Source: JBCCXZ01 sp965228005
GTDB taxonomy: Bacteria; Planctomycetota; Planctomycetia; Pirellulales; Lacipirellulaceae
Assembly (NCBI GenBank): GCA_965228005.1
Contig: CBDDGV010000002.1
Span: forward strand, 1 to 64,000
Length of the DNA stretch: 64,000 nucleotides
Reading direction: 5' to 3'
In this document: in pieces, positions 36,318 to 45,113 of the stretch
Layout of the letters: every line of letters begins with the position of its first letter
How positions within the stretch are numbered: the stretch's first letter is position 1
Notes under the pieces: generated by a model
Seen by the model: the letters and a program-made list of their open reading frames with translations, nothing else
Databases searched by the model: none
Told to the model about the DNA's origin: nothing
Translations under genes and position numbers: made by a program

Positions 36318-37454
36318 CTACTGCCGCCCGAACAGCGCCTGCCTTAGCTCTTCCTCAAACGTCGCGCTGCGGTCGAGCGTGTGGCGGAAGTCGTCCTTGC
36401 CCAACGCGTAGAAGATCGACTTCTCCGTCGCCCGGATTGTCGCGTTCCGCGGTTCGTTGGTGATGAGCGCCGCCTCGCCGAAGTAGGCGCCCTCGTCGAG
36501 CGCGGCCACCTTCTTCTCGTTTTGCAGCACGTCGACCTTGCCGCTGCGGATGAGGTAGAAGAGGTCGCCCGGGTCGCCCTGGCGGATGACGATGTCGCCC
36601 GGCTCGGCCTCGTGCACCATCATCTTGTCGGCCACCTCCGAGAGTGTGTTCGGCGTCAGGTTGTCGAACAGGTCGACCTTCTTGAGGAACTCGCAGATGA
36701 CCGAGGTCTCTTGCACCTGCACATCGGAGCGGATGTAGCCGTCGACCATGTTCACGATCCGGTCGGCGACGTCGAGGATGCGGTTGTCGTGCGTGACCAT
36801 GATGATGGTGCAGCCCTCGTCGCGGGCGAGCTCTTGGAAGAGGGTCACCACTTCCCGGCCCGATTTCTCGTCGAGCGCGGCGGTCGGCTCGTCGGCGAGC
36901 ACCAGCCGGGGGCGGTGCACCAGGCCGCGGGCGATGGCGACGCGCTGCTTCTGCCCGCCCGAGAGCGAGCCGGGTTTGTAGTGCACGCGCTCGCCCAGGC
37001 CCAACCGCTCCAGCAGCGACTTGATGCGATGGTCGGCCAGGTCGCGGTCCAGCCCGACCAGTTCGGCGGCCATGTTCACGTTCTGATAGGCGGTGAGCGA
37101 CTCGAACAGGTTGTGGGCCTGGAAGATGAAGCCCAGCTCGCGGCGCAGCCGGACGATCAAATCTCGGCTAGCGCCGAGCAGCTCGTTTCCGAGCACCTTC
37201 AGGCTGCCTTCCTGCACCGTGCGGAGCGTGCCGATGAGCGTGAGGAGCGTGGTTTTGCCCGAGCCGCTGGGCCCGGTCATGATGACGATCTCGCCGCGGC
37301 GGACCTGGAGGTTGTTCTCGAAGAGCGCCTGCTTGCGGAGCTCGCCCTCGCCGAAGTAGTGGTTCACGCCCTCGACGCTGACGGTCTTGGGCAGGACCAC
37401 GCCGCCGCCGAAGGCGCCGCTGGTTGCGGGGATCGTAGTTTGCGAGGCGGTCAT
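36318..37454 (-). CDS. DevA-type ABC exporter ATPase fused to a cyclic-nucleotide-binding domain
   Basis: 378 aa. The N-terminal ~230 residues are a MacB/DevA-type ATPase: Walker A GPSGSGKTT, Q-loop IFQAHNLFESLTAYQNV, signature LSGGQKQRVAIARGL, Walker B LVLADEPTAALD and the H-loop VTHD. After a short linker (EFLKKVDLFDNLTPNTLSEV) comes a cNMP-binding domain with an intact phosphate-binding cassette, YFGEAALITNEPRNATIRA: the Glu and Arg that contact cyclic nucleotide are kept. The ATG at 37454 has GAGAGGA at good spacing; a GTG at 37475 directly after the devC stop is the alternative. Last gene of the four-gene exporter operon. Confidence 0.9.
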   Translation of the reverse strand: MTASQTTIPATSGAFGGGVVLPKTVSVEGVNHYFGEGELRKQALFENNLQVRRGEIVIMTGPSGSGKTTLLTLIGTLRTVQEGSLKVLGNELLGASRDLIVRLRRELGFIFQAHNLFESLTAYQNVNMAAELVGLDRDLADHRIKSLLERLGLGERVHYKPGSLSGGQKQRVAIARGLVHRPRLVLADEPTAALDEKSGREVVTLFQELARDEGCTIIMVTHDNRILDVADRIVNMVDGYIRSDVQVQETSVICEFLKKVDLFDNLTPNTLSEVADKMMVHEAEPGDIVIRQGDPGDLFYLIRSGKVDVLQNEKKVAALDEGAYFGEAALITNEPRNATIRATEKSIFYALGKDDFRHTLDRSATFEEELRQALFGRQ

Positions 37455-37475
37455 TCGGGTAGTCCTCTCAGACAC

Positions 37476-38669
37476 TTAGAACAGCGATGCGGGGTCGGCC
37501 TGCAGGAGCTTCCGGACAGCGAGCAGACCAGAGGCGATGCACATCGCCACGGTGGCCACGAATACGAACAGCATCGACGGCCCGGTGAGCTGCAGCAGCA
37601 GCCCCGTGCGGCCGGCGAGCCAATTGTAGAGCAGCGCGCTCACCAGCGTGCCCGGCAGGAAGCCGATCACCGCCAGCAGCACGGCCTCGTTGACGATCAG
37701 CCGGATGAAGTACTTCGAGGTGTAACCCATGGCCTTCAGAGTGGCGAACTCGGGCATGTGGTCGGCGATGTCGGAGTAGATCACCTGGTAGCAGATGACC
37801 ATGCCGACGATGAAGCCGATGATCTTCCCGGCGAGGAACACCACGCCGATGGGGGTGCTCTTGTCCCAGAACTCGACCTCGGCGCCGCGGAATTGCTCGC
37901 GGGTGAGCGGGGCGACGTCGCGGTCGAGCCTGCCGCGGAGCTGCTGGGCCACGACGGCGGGGTCGGCTCCGTCGCGGACCTCCAGCACGCCGATGTCGAC
38001 CACGGCGAGCGGGTCGCCGTAGCGGTTGCGGTACGGGAAGAAGCGGGCGAAGTTCTCGGCGCTCATCACGAGGTTGCCGTCGTGGGCGAAGTCGGTGCCC
38101 AGCTCGAACGTGCCCACCAGCCGCAGCTTCTTGTTGGACAGTTCGGTCTTCACCGCGGCGAGTGCCTGGTCGTCGTCCAGCGGGAAGTCGAAGTTGGGCC
38201 GCTTGCTTTTGCGGTCGACTAGTGCCGTTGCCGGGGCCCGGAGCCGGTTGAGCTGCTGCGAGACCCGGTCGGACCGGAACACGGGGTCGTCCAGCCGGAA
38301 GCCCAGCGAACGGATGGGGAACCCTCGGTTACCCTTGCCGTCGCGCATCGTGCGGAGCACGGAGACGGTGAGCTCGGAGTACACCGGGTAGGCGCCGACC
38401 ACGTCGGGGTGCGACAGGGCCTGGTAGAGCCGGGTGATGGGGAATCGCTGCTCCGAGGCGAGCGTGAACTTGGCCTTGCTGACGACGAACAAGTCGCCCC
38501 GCAGGTCGTCGATCACCTTCACCTGGCTGTCGAACAACGCGTTCTGGAACCCAACCTGAGTGAACATCAGCAGCACCGCGAACGAGATGCCCGCGATCGC
38601 CACCAGCAGCCGACGGCGGTCGTGCGTCAGGTTCTTCCAGGCCAGCGGTGTTTTGCGTTTGGCGCCCAT
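37476..38669 (-). CDS. DevC-type ABC exporter permease, copy 2
   Basis: 397-aa FtsX/MacB-type permease of the DevC group: TM1 at the N-terminus (LLVAIAGISFAVLLMFTQVGFQ), a periplasmic domain of about 240 residues, then three C-terminal membrane segments with the conserved EFATLKAMGYTSKYFIRLIV coupling loop. It ends AVRKLLQADPASLF, like copy 1. The ATG at 38669 gives the family start MGAKRKTPLAWKNLTHDRRR. It lies 20 bases after copy 1 and 21 before the ATPase. Likely forms a heterodimer with copy 1. Confidence 0.88.
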   Translation of the reverse strand: MGAKRKTPLAWKNLTHDRRRLLVAIAGISFAVLLMFTQVGFQNALFDSQVKVIDDLRGDLFVVSKAKFTLASEQRFPITRLYQALSHPDVVGAYPVYSELTVSVLRTMRDGKGNRGFPIRSLGFRLDDPVFRSDRVSQQLNRLRAPATALVDRKSKRPNFDFPLDDDQALAAVKTELSNKKLRLVGTFELGTDFAHDGNLVMSAENFARFFPYRNRYGDPLAVVDIGVLEVRDGADPAVVAQQLRGRLDRDVAPLTREQFRGAEVEFWDKSTPIGVVFLAGKIIGFIVGMVICYQVIYSDIADHMPEFATLKAMGYTSKYFIRLIVNEAVLLAVIGFLPGTLVSALLYNWLAGRTGLLLQLTGPSMLFVFVATVAMCIASGLLAVRKLLQADPASLF

Positions 38670-38689
38670 GCGAGCGGTGCTTCTTCTTC

Positions 38690-39907
38690 CTAGAACAGAT
38701 CGGCCGGGTCGGCGGCGAACAGCTTGCGGAGCGCGGCGAGCCCGGAGACCACGCACATGGCGACCGACAGCAGCAGCACCGTGACGGCGATCTGCCAGGT
38801 CATGAACATCGGCATGCCCGACTGCTGCTCAACGACGTAGTACAGCAGCCGCGAGATGGCGATCGACGGGATGAACCCCACCAAAGCCAGCAGCACCGAC
38901 TGCTTGAGCACCACGGCGGTGAGGTAGTTGTTGTTGTAACCCATCGCCTTGAGCGTGGCGTACTCGCCCATCATGTTCTCGATGTCGGTACTCAGCACTT
39001 GGTAGACGATCGCCACGCCGACGAACAGCGCCACCCACACGCCGAGGGTGAAGATCTGCCCGAGCGGCGTCTCGACCACCCAGCGGTACTCCTCGCGGCC
39101 GTTCACCTCGGCGCGGGTGAGCACCTCGACGTCGTCGTGGGGGTTGTCGCCGTCGCCCAGGCCCATCAGGCCGCGGAGCATCGCCTGGGCCAGCACGGGG
39201 TCGGTCTTGTCGTCGAGGGTGATCAAACCGAAGTTCACGTCGTCGATCGCCTGCCAGGGGCAGGCCCGGACGAAGCCCTCCGGGTTGGTCATGCAGGCGC
39301 CGTTGGCGGCCATGCCGGTGCCGAGTTCGAAGAGCCCGACGATCTTCACGCGGCGTTTGCCGAGGGCGGTTTCGACTCCGATGTCGGCGTCGCTGAAGCG
39401 GCCGTCGCGCAGGGGGCCGTACTCGGGCTTCGATTTGGTGTCGACGATCGTAAACCGCGGGTCGGTGAGGATCGCGGCCGCGCGGCGGAGCTCCTGGCGT
39501 TGGAAGCCGGGGTCCTTGGGATCGGTGCCCATGACGATCGTGCCACGCCACTGGCCCTGCGGGTCGTCGGGGCCGAGTTCATTCACCCGCTTGCCGTGCA
39601 TGGGCGCCTGCCACTCGGTGAGCCCGATGTAGAACGGCCGGGCCTTCACGACGCCGGGGAGCGACCCCGCCTGGTAGAGCCGGGCCCGGGGAAAGTACCG
39701 CGGCTCGGTGAGGTGCAGGTACGCCGGCGAGCGGAGCATCAGGTCGAAGTCGAGCGCGTCGTAGATCTGCGTGGCCGTCTTGCGGATGGCGCCTTTGAAG
39801 CCCATCTGCATGAAGATGAGGATGACGGCGAAGCCCACGCCGGCGATGCCCACCGCCGTGCGGGTCTTGTTGTGGGTGAGGTTTTTCCACGCCAGCGAGG
39901 TGCTCAT
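38690..39907 (-). CDS. DevC-type ABC exporter permease, copy 1
   Basis: 405-aa permease of the same family and layout as the following gene: MSTSLAWKNLTHNKTRTAVG start, TM1 VGFAVILIFMQMGF, periplasmic domain, three C-terminal membrane segments with EYATLKAMGYNNNYLTAVVL, and the tail ALRKLFAADPADLF. The periplasmic part differs clearly from copy 2, so the two are old duplicates rather than a recent repeat. It follows the DevB-like adaptor by 67 bases. Confidence 0.88.
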   Translation of the reverse strand: MSTSLAWKNLTHNKTRTAVGIAGVGFAVILIFMQMGFKGAIRKTATQIYDALDFDLMLRSPAYLHLTEPRYFPRARLYQAGSLPGVVKARPFYIGLTEWQAPMHGKRVNELGPDDPQGQWRGTIVMGTDPKDPGFQRQELRRAAAILTDPRFTIVDTKSKPEYGPLRDGRFSDADIGVETALGKRRVKIVGLFELGTGMAANGACMTNPEGFVRACPWQAIDDVNFGLITLDDKTDPVLAQAMLRGLMGLGDGDNPHDDVEVLTRAEVNGREEYRWVVETPLGQIFTLGVWVALFVGVAIVYQVLSTDIENMMGEYATLKAMGYNNNYLTAVVLKQSVLLALVGFIPSIAISRLLYYVVEQQSGMPMFMTWQIAVTVLLLSVAMCVVSGLAALRKLFAADPADLF

Positions 39908-39974
39908 GGCAGGGCTTTCTCGGCAGGCGGCGCGACGCGTTGGGTCGCACGGCGGGGTCGGCGTTGCCGCGGGC

Positions 39975-41321
39975 TCAGCCCGCCGCGGCGGCGCCCTCGG
40001 ATTCCTTCTTGGCCGGCGCTTCCTTGTCGGCGGCCGGCGGGTCGAACTCAACGGTCACTTGCAGCCCGACCCTTGTGCGGGCGTGCTCTACCGCGGCCTC
40101 GTCGGTGATCGCGATGCGGACCTCAACAACGGAACGGTCGGCGGGGGCGAGCGGGTTGCGGTTGCTCACGCCGGGGGGCGCGATGATGCCGCCGATGCTC
40201 TGCACCGTGCCCCGCATCCCGCCGGAGCGGACGCCGGAGCTGTCGGCCGGGCCGTCGGAGAAGCCCTCGCCGAATGCGGGGCTGCGGACCGTGACGCCCT
40301 GCCCTGCTCGGATCGCCTTCACGTCGGCCTCGTACACCTCGGCGATGCAGACCATCTGGTCGAGGTCGGCCACCTGCATGATCGGCATCTGCGTGACGAA
40401 CTCGCCCGCCTGTGAGAACAACTTCAGCACGGTGAACCGGCCGGGCTCGTCGCCTGCTTTGCACTCGACGTGGGGGACTTCTTCACGGTCGTACTCCGCG
40501 TCGGGCGTCCAGAGGATCGACTGCGCGAGCGTGTTCTGCGCGACGCTGATTTCTTTGCGGATCGCGGCGGCCTCGTTCAGCGGGCCGGGCTCGTCGGGCG
40601 AGCCGAGCCGGACGACGTTGTTCGCCGCGACCATCTTGTTCGCCTCGGCGGCCTCAACGGCCTTCTCAGCGGCGACCCTCGCGCTGATCATCGACTTCGA
40701 GGCGATGAGGTACTCCTGCTCGGCGAGCTGGGTTTTGTTCTCCTGTTTCGCCAGCTGGTGCGCGGTGACCAGGTCCTCGTCCTTCTCGCGCAGCTCGGCG
40801 AGGCGGTTGTATTCTTCGCGGGCGATCTCGCTGGCCCGCTTCAGCACGGCGAGCTTGGGCTCTTGGATCTCGAACTCGGCCGCCTTGGCCTTGGTCTGGG
40901 CGAGCGTCGCCTCGGCCTGCTTCAGCTGGGCGGTGGCGAGCTCCAGTTCGAGCAGCCGCTTCTCTTGGGCGAGTTCGAGCCGCGCTTGCAGCGCGTCGAT
41001 CTGTGCGGCGCGGAGGTTGAAGCTGGCCAGCTTGCCGAGCACGCCGTTGGCGGGCGCCGGTTGGTTCTCGACCACGTCGGGGTCGATCTCGGCGATGCGT
41101 TCGCCGGGGATGGCGCTGATGGAGATCACGCCGCCCGCCGGTTCCAAGCGTCCGAGCGCGTAGACGCGCCTCGGGCCGCTGGGGGCGATCTCGCCGCGGA
41201 TCACGGCGTCGGGCAACACCCACTCGCAGCCCGCGAGTGCGCAGAGGCTCAGCACACAGGTGCACAACGCCAGGCGCGGCGGGGCTGTGGTTGTCGGTAG
41301 TCGGCAGTGTTGCTGCTTCAT
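39975..41321 (-). CDS. DevB-type (HlyD family) exporter adaptor lipoprotein
   Basis: 448 aa. A lipoprotein signal (LALCTCVLSLCALAGC, Cys32) replaces the usual membrane anchor. Then come the split barrel-sandwich (YALGRLEPAGGVISISAIPGERI ... GRFTVLKLFSQAGEFV), a long alpha-helical hairpin (about residues 95-230, rich in KAKAAEFE, EYNRLAELREK) and a C-terminal beta barrel. In cyanobacteria DevB joins DevCA to TolC to export glycolipids. First gene of the operon. The downstream cargo is unknown. Confidence 0.88.
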   Translation of the reverse strand: MKQQHCRLPTTTAPPRLALCTCVLSLCALAGCEWVLPDAVIRGEIAPSGPRRVYALGRLEPAGGVISISAIPGERIAEIDPDVVENQPAPANGVLGKLASFNLRAAQIDALQARLELAQEKRLLELELATAQLKQAEATLAQTKAKAAEFEIQEPKLAVLKRASEIAREEYNRLAELREKDEDLVTAHQLAKQENKTQLAEQEYLIASKSMISARVAAEKAVEAAEANKMVAANNVVRLGSPDEPGPLNEAAAIRKEISVAQNTLAQSILWTPDAEYDREEVPHVECKAGDEPGRFTVLKLFSQAGEFVTQMPIMQVADLDQMVCIAEVYEADVKAIRAGQGVTVRSPAFGEGFSDGPADSSGVRSGGMRGTVQSIGGIIAPPGVSNRNPLAPADRSVVEVRIAITDEAAVEHARTRVGLQVTVEFDPPAADKEAPAKKESEGAAAAG

Positions 41322-41615
41322 TGGTGTCCTGCCCCGGTCTGCCTGCCCCGGTCTTTCTGGGCGACTAGTAAAGCTACAACGCGGAGGAGGTTTCGCACGC
41401 CAAGACGATGCATTTTTTATTCAGAATGGACAGCGCCCGGCCAAGTGTCAAGAAAGTCCTTATGCACATTAGGTTTAGGACCACTGCGACCGTCATTTCA
41501 GGCCCCACCCCACCCGCAGCACGCCAAGCTGGTCGAGTAAGCTGCGAATTGCCGACGCCCCACATCACTCCCCCGCGTCCAAGACCCATCTGCTCCCAAT
41601 CCGCCGAGCGAGCCC

Positions 41616-41915
41616 ATGTCACGGTTTACAGCGTTCTTCCTCGGCGTCCTGGTCGGCGCCGGCGGTTTGTACTTCGCCCAGTCGTTCCACGTGCTGCGGA
41701 CGAACGACGGTCTGGTGACGATCCGGAAGACCAACTCGACCCTCCAGGACGCGTACGTCGATGTCCGCGGCTTCACCGCGGTCGACTGGACGGAGCGGCC
41801 CGCTCTGTCGGCCGCCGTGCTGGCGAGCGACCGAGGCGACCTGATGCAGGGGGCGGTTGGCGGGGCGATCCAGCAAGGGCTCGACTCGCTGCTGGGCGAG
41901 CCGAACCAACCGTAA
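41616..41915 (+). CDS. small membrane-anchored hypothetical protein
   Basis: 99 aa. An N-terminal hydrophobic segment (MSRFTAFFLGVLVGAGGLYFA) could be an anchor or uncleaved signal, followed by a soluble domain with VLRTNDGLVTIRKTNSTLQDAYVDVRGF. I do not recognise the family, but the sequence is well ordered and resembles short planctomycete proteins of this kind. First of a run of small genes leading to the STAS/HATPase pair. Confidence 0.65.
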   Translation: MSRFTAFFLGVLVGAGGLYFAQSFHVLRTNDGLVTIRKTNSTLQDAYVDVRGFTAVDWTERPALSAAVLASDRGDLMQGAVGGAIQQGLDSLLGEPNQP

Positions 41916-42132
41916 CGCCCGCCGAACCGCTGCCGCCGGCGCGACCGCTGCGGCTGCTGGTTGCGCCAAGACCGACACGAACCCGCGGCGCGGGCGATTC
42001 TTGCAGGGAGCCGGCCGGTTGGTTCGATGCTACCGGTAGGGAACCCGGCGCTGCGCGCTAGCCGGTGATTCGTCCCTGGTAGAAACCGAAACCGTTCGCG
42101 TCCCCCGCCCCGGGCGAGCGGAGGAAGCCGCC

Positions 42133-42414
42133 ATGGAACTCAACCGCAACCAGTTCTTCTTCCTCGGCGTCGTGTGCCTGCTGCTCGGGCTCCAGTTCCG
42201 GATGGTCACCTCGTTCGTGCTGACCGAGGAAGCGACCCGCTTCGTGGCCGAGCGGACCGGTTCGGAGAACCGCGCCGCGATCTCGCTGGCGACCGATATC
42301 GGCTCGGGCCCGCAGCGGAAGGTCGAGACGCCGGAGTGGCTGGGCTGGTGCCTGATCTCGGTCGGCAGCGTGCTGATCCTGCACAGCCTCGCGATGAACA
42401 AGCCCGGCGGTTGA
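42133..42414 (+). CDS. small two-TM hypothetical protein
   Basis: 93 aa with two membrane segments (FFFLGVVCLLLGLQFRMVTSFVL and WLGWCLISVGSVLILHSLAM) flanking a 45-residue loop. GCGGAGGAAG before the ATG provides a ribosome-binding site. Family not recognised. Likely an inner-membrane protein. Confidence 0.65.
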   Translation: MELNRNQFFFLGVVCLLLGLQFRMVTSFVLTEEATRFVAERTGSENRAAISLATDIGSGPQRKVETPEWLGWCLISVGSVLILHSLAMNKPGG

Positions 42415-42471
42415 CGCCGCCCAGTTTCCCTGAAGACCTGTTCCGAAGCCCGTCCACTGCGAGTCTCCGCG

Positions 42472-42945
42472 ATGTCTTCACCGTTCCGCCCGTTCGTGGT
42501 TCCGTCCGCCATGGGGGCCGCCCTGTTGGCGGCTGCCGTCGTGCTGGCGCAGACCGACCGCGGCGCCCCCGGAACCGACGCTAGCGGCGGGGCCTTCCGG
42601 CGTTCCGAGTTCGACCAGAAGCAGTCGGGCAAGGAGAAGCGGCTCCGCGAAGGCACCATGATCAACTCCGCGATCGGCACCTTCGAGGAGGGCAACTCCG
42701 GCGCGAAGTTCGTTACCCAAGACGGCCACGAGTTCGGAGGGCTGCCGAACCTGAACCTCGAGCGCGTGGTCCGCATGCTCAAGAGCACGGACGAGGCGGA
42801 CAAGCTGCTCTGGAGCGTCAGCGGGACGGTCACCGAGTACTCCGGCCGCAACTACCTGCTGATCAGCCGGGCCGTCTACAAGTCGACGGCCCTGCCGCCG
42901 CTGCCGAAAACGGTCGAGACCGACGCCGCGGCCGGCGACCGTTGA
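42472..42945 (+). CDS. exported hypothetical protein
   Basis: 157 aa. The N-terminal signal (FVVPSAMGAALLAAAVVLAQ) is followed by a domain with RRSEFDQKQSGKEKRLREGTMI, FVTQDGHEFGGLPNLNLERVVRML and WSVSGTVTEYSGRNYLLISRAVYKS. The last stretch recalls an OB-fold-like strand pair. I cannot name the family. Same strand and close spacing as the genes on either side. Confidence 0.65.
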   Translation: MSSPFRPFVVPSAMGAALLAAAVVLAQTDRGAPGTDASGGAFRRSEFDQKQSGKEKRLREGTMINSAIGTFEEGNSGAKFVTQDGHEFGGLPNLNLERVVRMLKSTDEADKLLWSVSGTVTEYSGRNYLLISRAVYKSTALPPLPKTVETDAAAGDR

Positions 42946-43131
42946 GCCCCGCCCGGCCGGCACGCGCAGCGGCCGGAGCCCGCGCAGGTTGACACCCCGC
43001 AGGCCCCCGATAAGATCGACCGCTTTGCGGTGATGCGGCCAGCCCGGGCAGGGGAACCCCGAGTCCCCCGGAACCCGTTGGGCGCCGTCACCGGCAACAG
43101 GTGCGTCAGCGAACTACGGGCGACTGCAGCT

Positions 43132-43485
43132 ATGGCATCGGAATCGCGGTTATCGGTCACCGAATCGGCAGAGATCAGCGTCGTCCGGTTCAACGACCAG
43201 AAGATCATCGACCCGGCCGCGATCGAGGAGCTCGGCCTCGAGCTGTTCGAGCTGATCGAGAAGGACGGCCGGAAGAAGATCGTGCTGAACTTCCAGAACG
43301 TGGAGTTCCTCTCCAGCGCTGCGCTCGGCAAGCTGATTACGTTTGAGAAGAAGGCGAAGAAGGAAGGCTCGGCGATTATCCTTTCGAACATCGCCCCGGA
43401 GATCTTCCAGGTCTTCAGCATCACGAACCTGGACAAGCTGTTTAAGATCAAAGACACCGAGGCGGATGCTCTGGCTGTTCTTTGA
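43132..43485 (+). CDS. STAS-domain anti-sigma factor antagonist
   Basis: 117-aa SpoIIAA/RsbV-like protein. The STAS core is complete (ISVVRFNDQKIIDPAAIEELG ... KIVLNFQNVEFLSSAALGKLI). The Ser in FLSSAALG is the usual phosphorylation site. It pairs with the HATPase gene 90 bases downstream, giving a partner-switching module. No sigma factor or PP2C phosphatase is visible within the window near it. Confidence 0.88.
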   Translation: MASESRLSVTESAEISVVRFNDQKIIDPAAIEELGLELFELIEKDGRKKIVLNFQNVEFLSSAALGKLITFEKKAKKEGSAIILSNIAPEIFQVFSITNLDKLFKIKDTEADALAVL

Positions 43486-43575
43486 TCGGTAGCGGCGGCG
43501 GGAGCGCCGCGGCCGCAGGAAGCCCCACCGCCGCTGGACGATCCGCGGGCCGGGAGGGACAACCCGAGGTTCGGC

Positions 43576-44040
43576 ATGTCGTCAGAAGAGCCCGCGTCGC
43601 CCGAAGAGGGCCAGGTGACGATCGAGCGGACGCTCCCCAGCCGCCTCGACAGCTACCACGAGCTCATCCAGGAAGTCCTGGACCGGCTGACCGCCTTCGG
43701 CTGGTCCTCCGAGCTGTTCGGCATCCACATGGCGCTGGAGGAGTCGATCAGCAACGGCATCCGCCACGGCAACAAGGAATCGGACGACAAGGTGGTGCGC
43801 GTCGAGTGCCGCCTCTCGCCCGAGCTGTTCTGGGCCTGCATCCGCGACGAGGGCGAGGGCTACGACCCCGACAAGGTGCCCGACTGCAAGGCGGCCGAAA
43901 ACCTGGACGCCCCCGGCGGCCGGGGGCTGGAGCTGATTCGCTCGTACATGGACGCGGTCTCCCTGAGCGAATCGGGCACCTGCATGACGATGGAAAAAAC
44001 GCGGTCGCCGGAAGCCGGTGATAGCGGCGGTGACGGTTAG
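43576..44040 (+). CDS. RsbW/SpoIIAB-like ATP-binding regulatory protein
   Basis: 154-aa GHKL-fold protein kinase/anti-sigma factor. The N box is HMALEESISNGIRHGNK, the G1 box WACIRDEGEGYDPDKVP, and the G2 box GGRGLELIRSYMDAV. It is expected to phosphorylate the STAS protein encoded just upstream and to bind a sigma factor or another target. The short acidic N- and C-terminal tails are outside the fold. Confidence 0.88.
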   Translation: MSSEEPASPEEGQVTIERTLPSRLDSYHELIQEVLDRLTAFGWSSELFGIHMALEESISNGIRHGNKESDDKVVRVECRLSPELFWACIRDEGEGYDPDKVPDCKAAENLDAPGGRGLELIRSYMDAVSLSESGTCMTMEKTRSPEAGDSGGDG

Positions 44041-44142
44041 GGCGGGCGTTTCGGCGGCCCTGCCGCCCGCTTGTCGCAAACGCCGTTTCCGACTACTATA
44101 CTAGCCTTCGCGGGGCGGCCCTCATCGGCGGCGCGCCACGCA

Positions 44143-44218
<76 letters not shown>

Positions 44219-44235
44219 CCTTCCGGAAAAAAGCC

Positions 44236-44270
44236 GCGGCCTCGGTCCTCCGTGGGACCGAGGCCGCTTT
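44236..44270. terminator. bidirectional hairpin terminator
   Basis: A 13-bp perfect stem (GCGGCCTCGGTCC at 44236-44248 with GGACCGAGGCCGC at 44255-44267, 6-base loop) is followed on the plus strand by TTTCGTTTG. On the minus strand it is followed after two bases by six T (44232-44227). It can therefore end both the tRNA transcript and the convergent PEP-CTERM gene. Confidence 0.8.
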
Positions 44271-44300
44271 CGTTTGTCACGCTGCCGGTGTCCGAATGCT

Positions 44301-45113
44301 CTAGGAGCGGCGGCGGCCAAACGTGCATAACAGCGCCGCCGAGGCCAAGGCCAGAGCGCCCGGTTCGGGGACCGAGGCGTGCTCACGCAGCGTGAAGGTG
44401 GCCGTGGGGCCGCCGCCGAAAGCGCTGGACGGCACGGCGACTCCCAGCCAGAACGCGGTCGCTTCACCCGGGCCCAGGCCGTTCTTGCCGTTGTCCGGGT
44501 CCCAGTCCCACCACAGCTCGTCCGGCGCTACGGGGTCGTCCTGCTTGGGCGGGTCGGCAAAAGCCATCACCCCGCCGGGGAACGGGGGCGCCTTGTTCAC
44601 CGGCGGAGGGTCGTCCTTGAAGAACAAGAAGTCGGTCTCGTCCGATACCTCGTAGCCGGGCCCGACCCCGAACCCGACCGACATGTGGAAGTCGGTCCAG
44701 CGGATCGGCGTGTTGTTGAACACGTCCTTGTCGATCGAGACCATCACGCCCTGGTTGTTGGCGATGTCTGGCGTCGACCGCGTGACCGTGATCGGGATGT
44801 CCCACCAGGCGAACTCCTTCGGCGGGCGTGTCGGATCGGTGAAACTGTCGATCGCGCCGGGCCCAATGTCCTCGTCCCAATCGAGCGTGGCGAACGCGTG
44901 GGCGCCGGTGTCGCCGACCGGGAAGAAGCCCACGTTGGAGACGATGATGTCGCGTTGCCGGAGTTCGGCGATCGCATCGGGGGAGATCGACAGGAACTCA
45001 ACGGTCCCCTGGAAGTCTGCCGGATCGGCGGTGTCGTCGCCTTGCCCGTAAGCCATCGAACCGCAGAAAAGAACAAGAACTGCGGGCAAGAGTGCCGCGT
45101 TGTGTTTCGTCAT
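44301..45113 (-). CDS. PEP-CTERM exported protein
   Basis: 270 aa with a signal peptide (LLPAVLVLFCGSMAYGQ) and a C-terminal PEP-CTERM sorting signal: VPEPGALALASAALLCTFGRRRS (motif VPEP, hydrophobic helix, Arg cluster). The roughly 220-residue body is beta-rich and Asp/Pro-rich, with no family I recognise. An exosortase would remove the tail and anchor or release the protein at the surface. Confidence 0.85.
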   Translation of the reverse strand: MTKHNAALLPAVLVLFCGSMAYGQGDDTADPADFQGTVEFLSISPDAIAELRQRDIIVSNVGFFPVGDTGAHAFATLDWDEDIGPGAIDSFTDPTRPPKEFAWWDIPITVTRSTPDIANNQGVMVSIDKDVFNNTPIRWTDFHMSVGFGVGPGYEVSDETDFLFFKDDPPPVNKAPPFPGGVMAFADPPKQDDPVAPDELWWDWDPDNGKNGLGPGEATAFWLGVAVPSSAFGGGPTATFTLREHASVPEPGALALASAALLCTFGRRRS

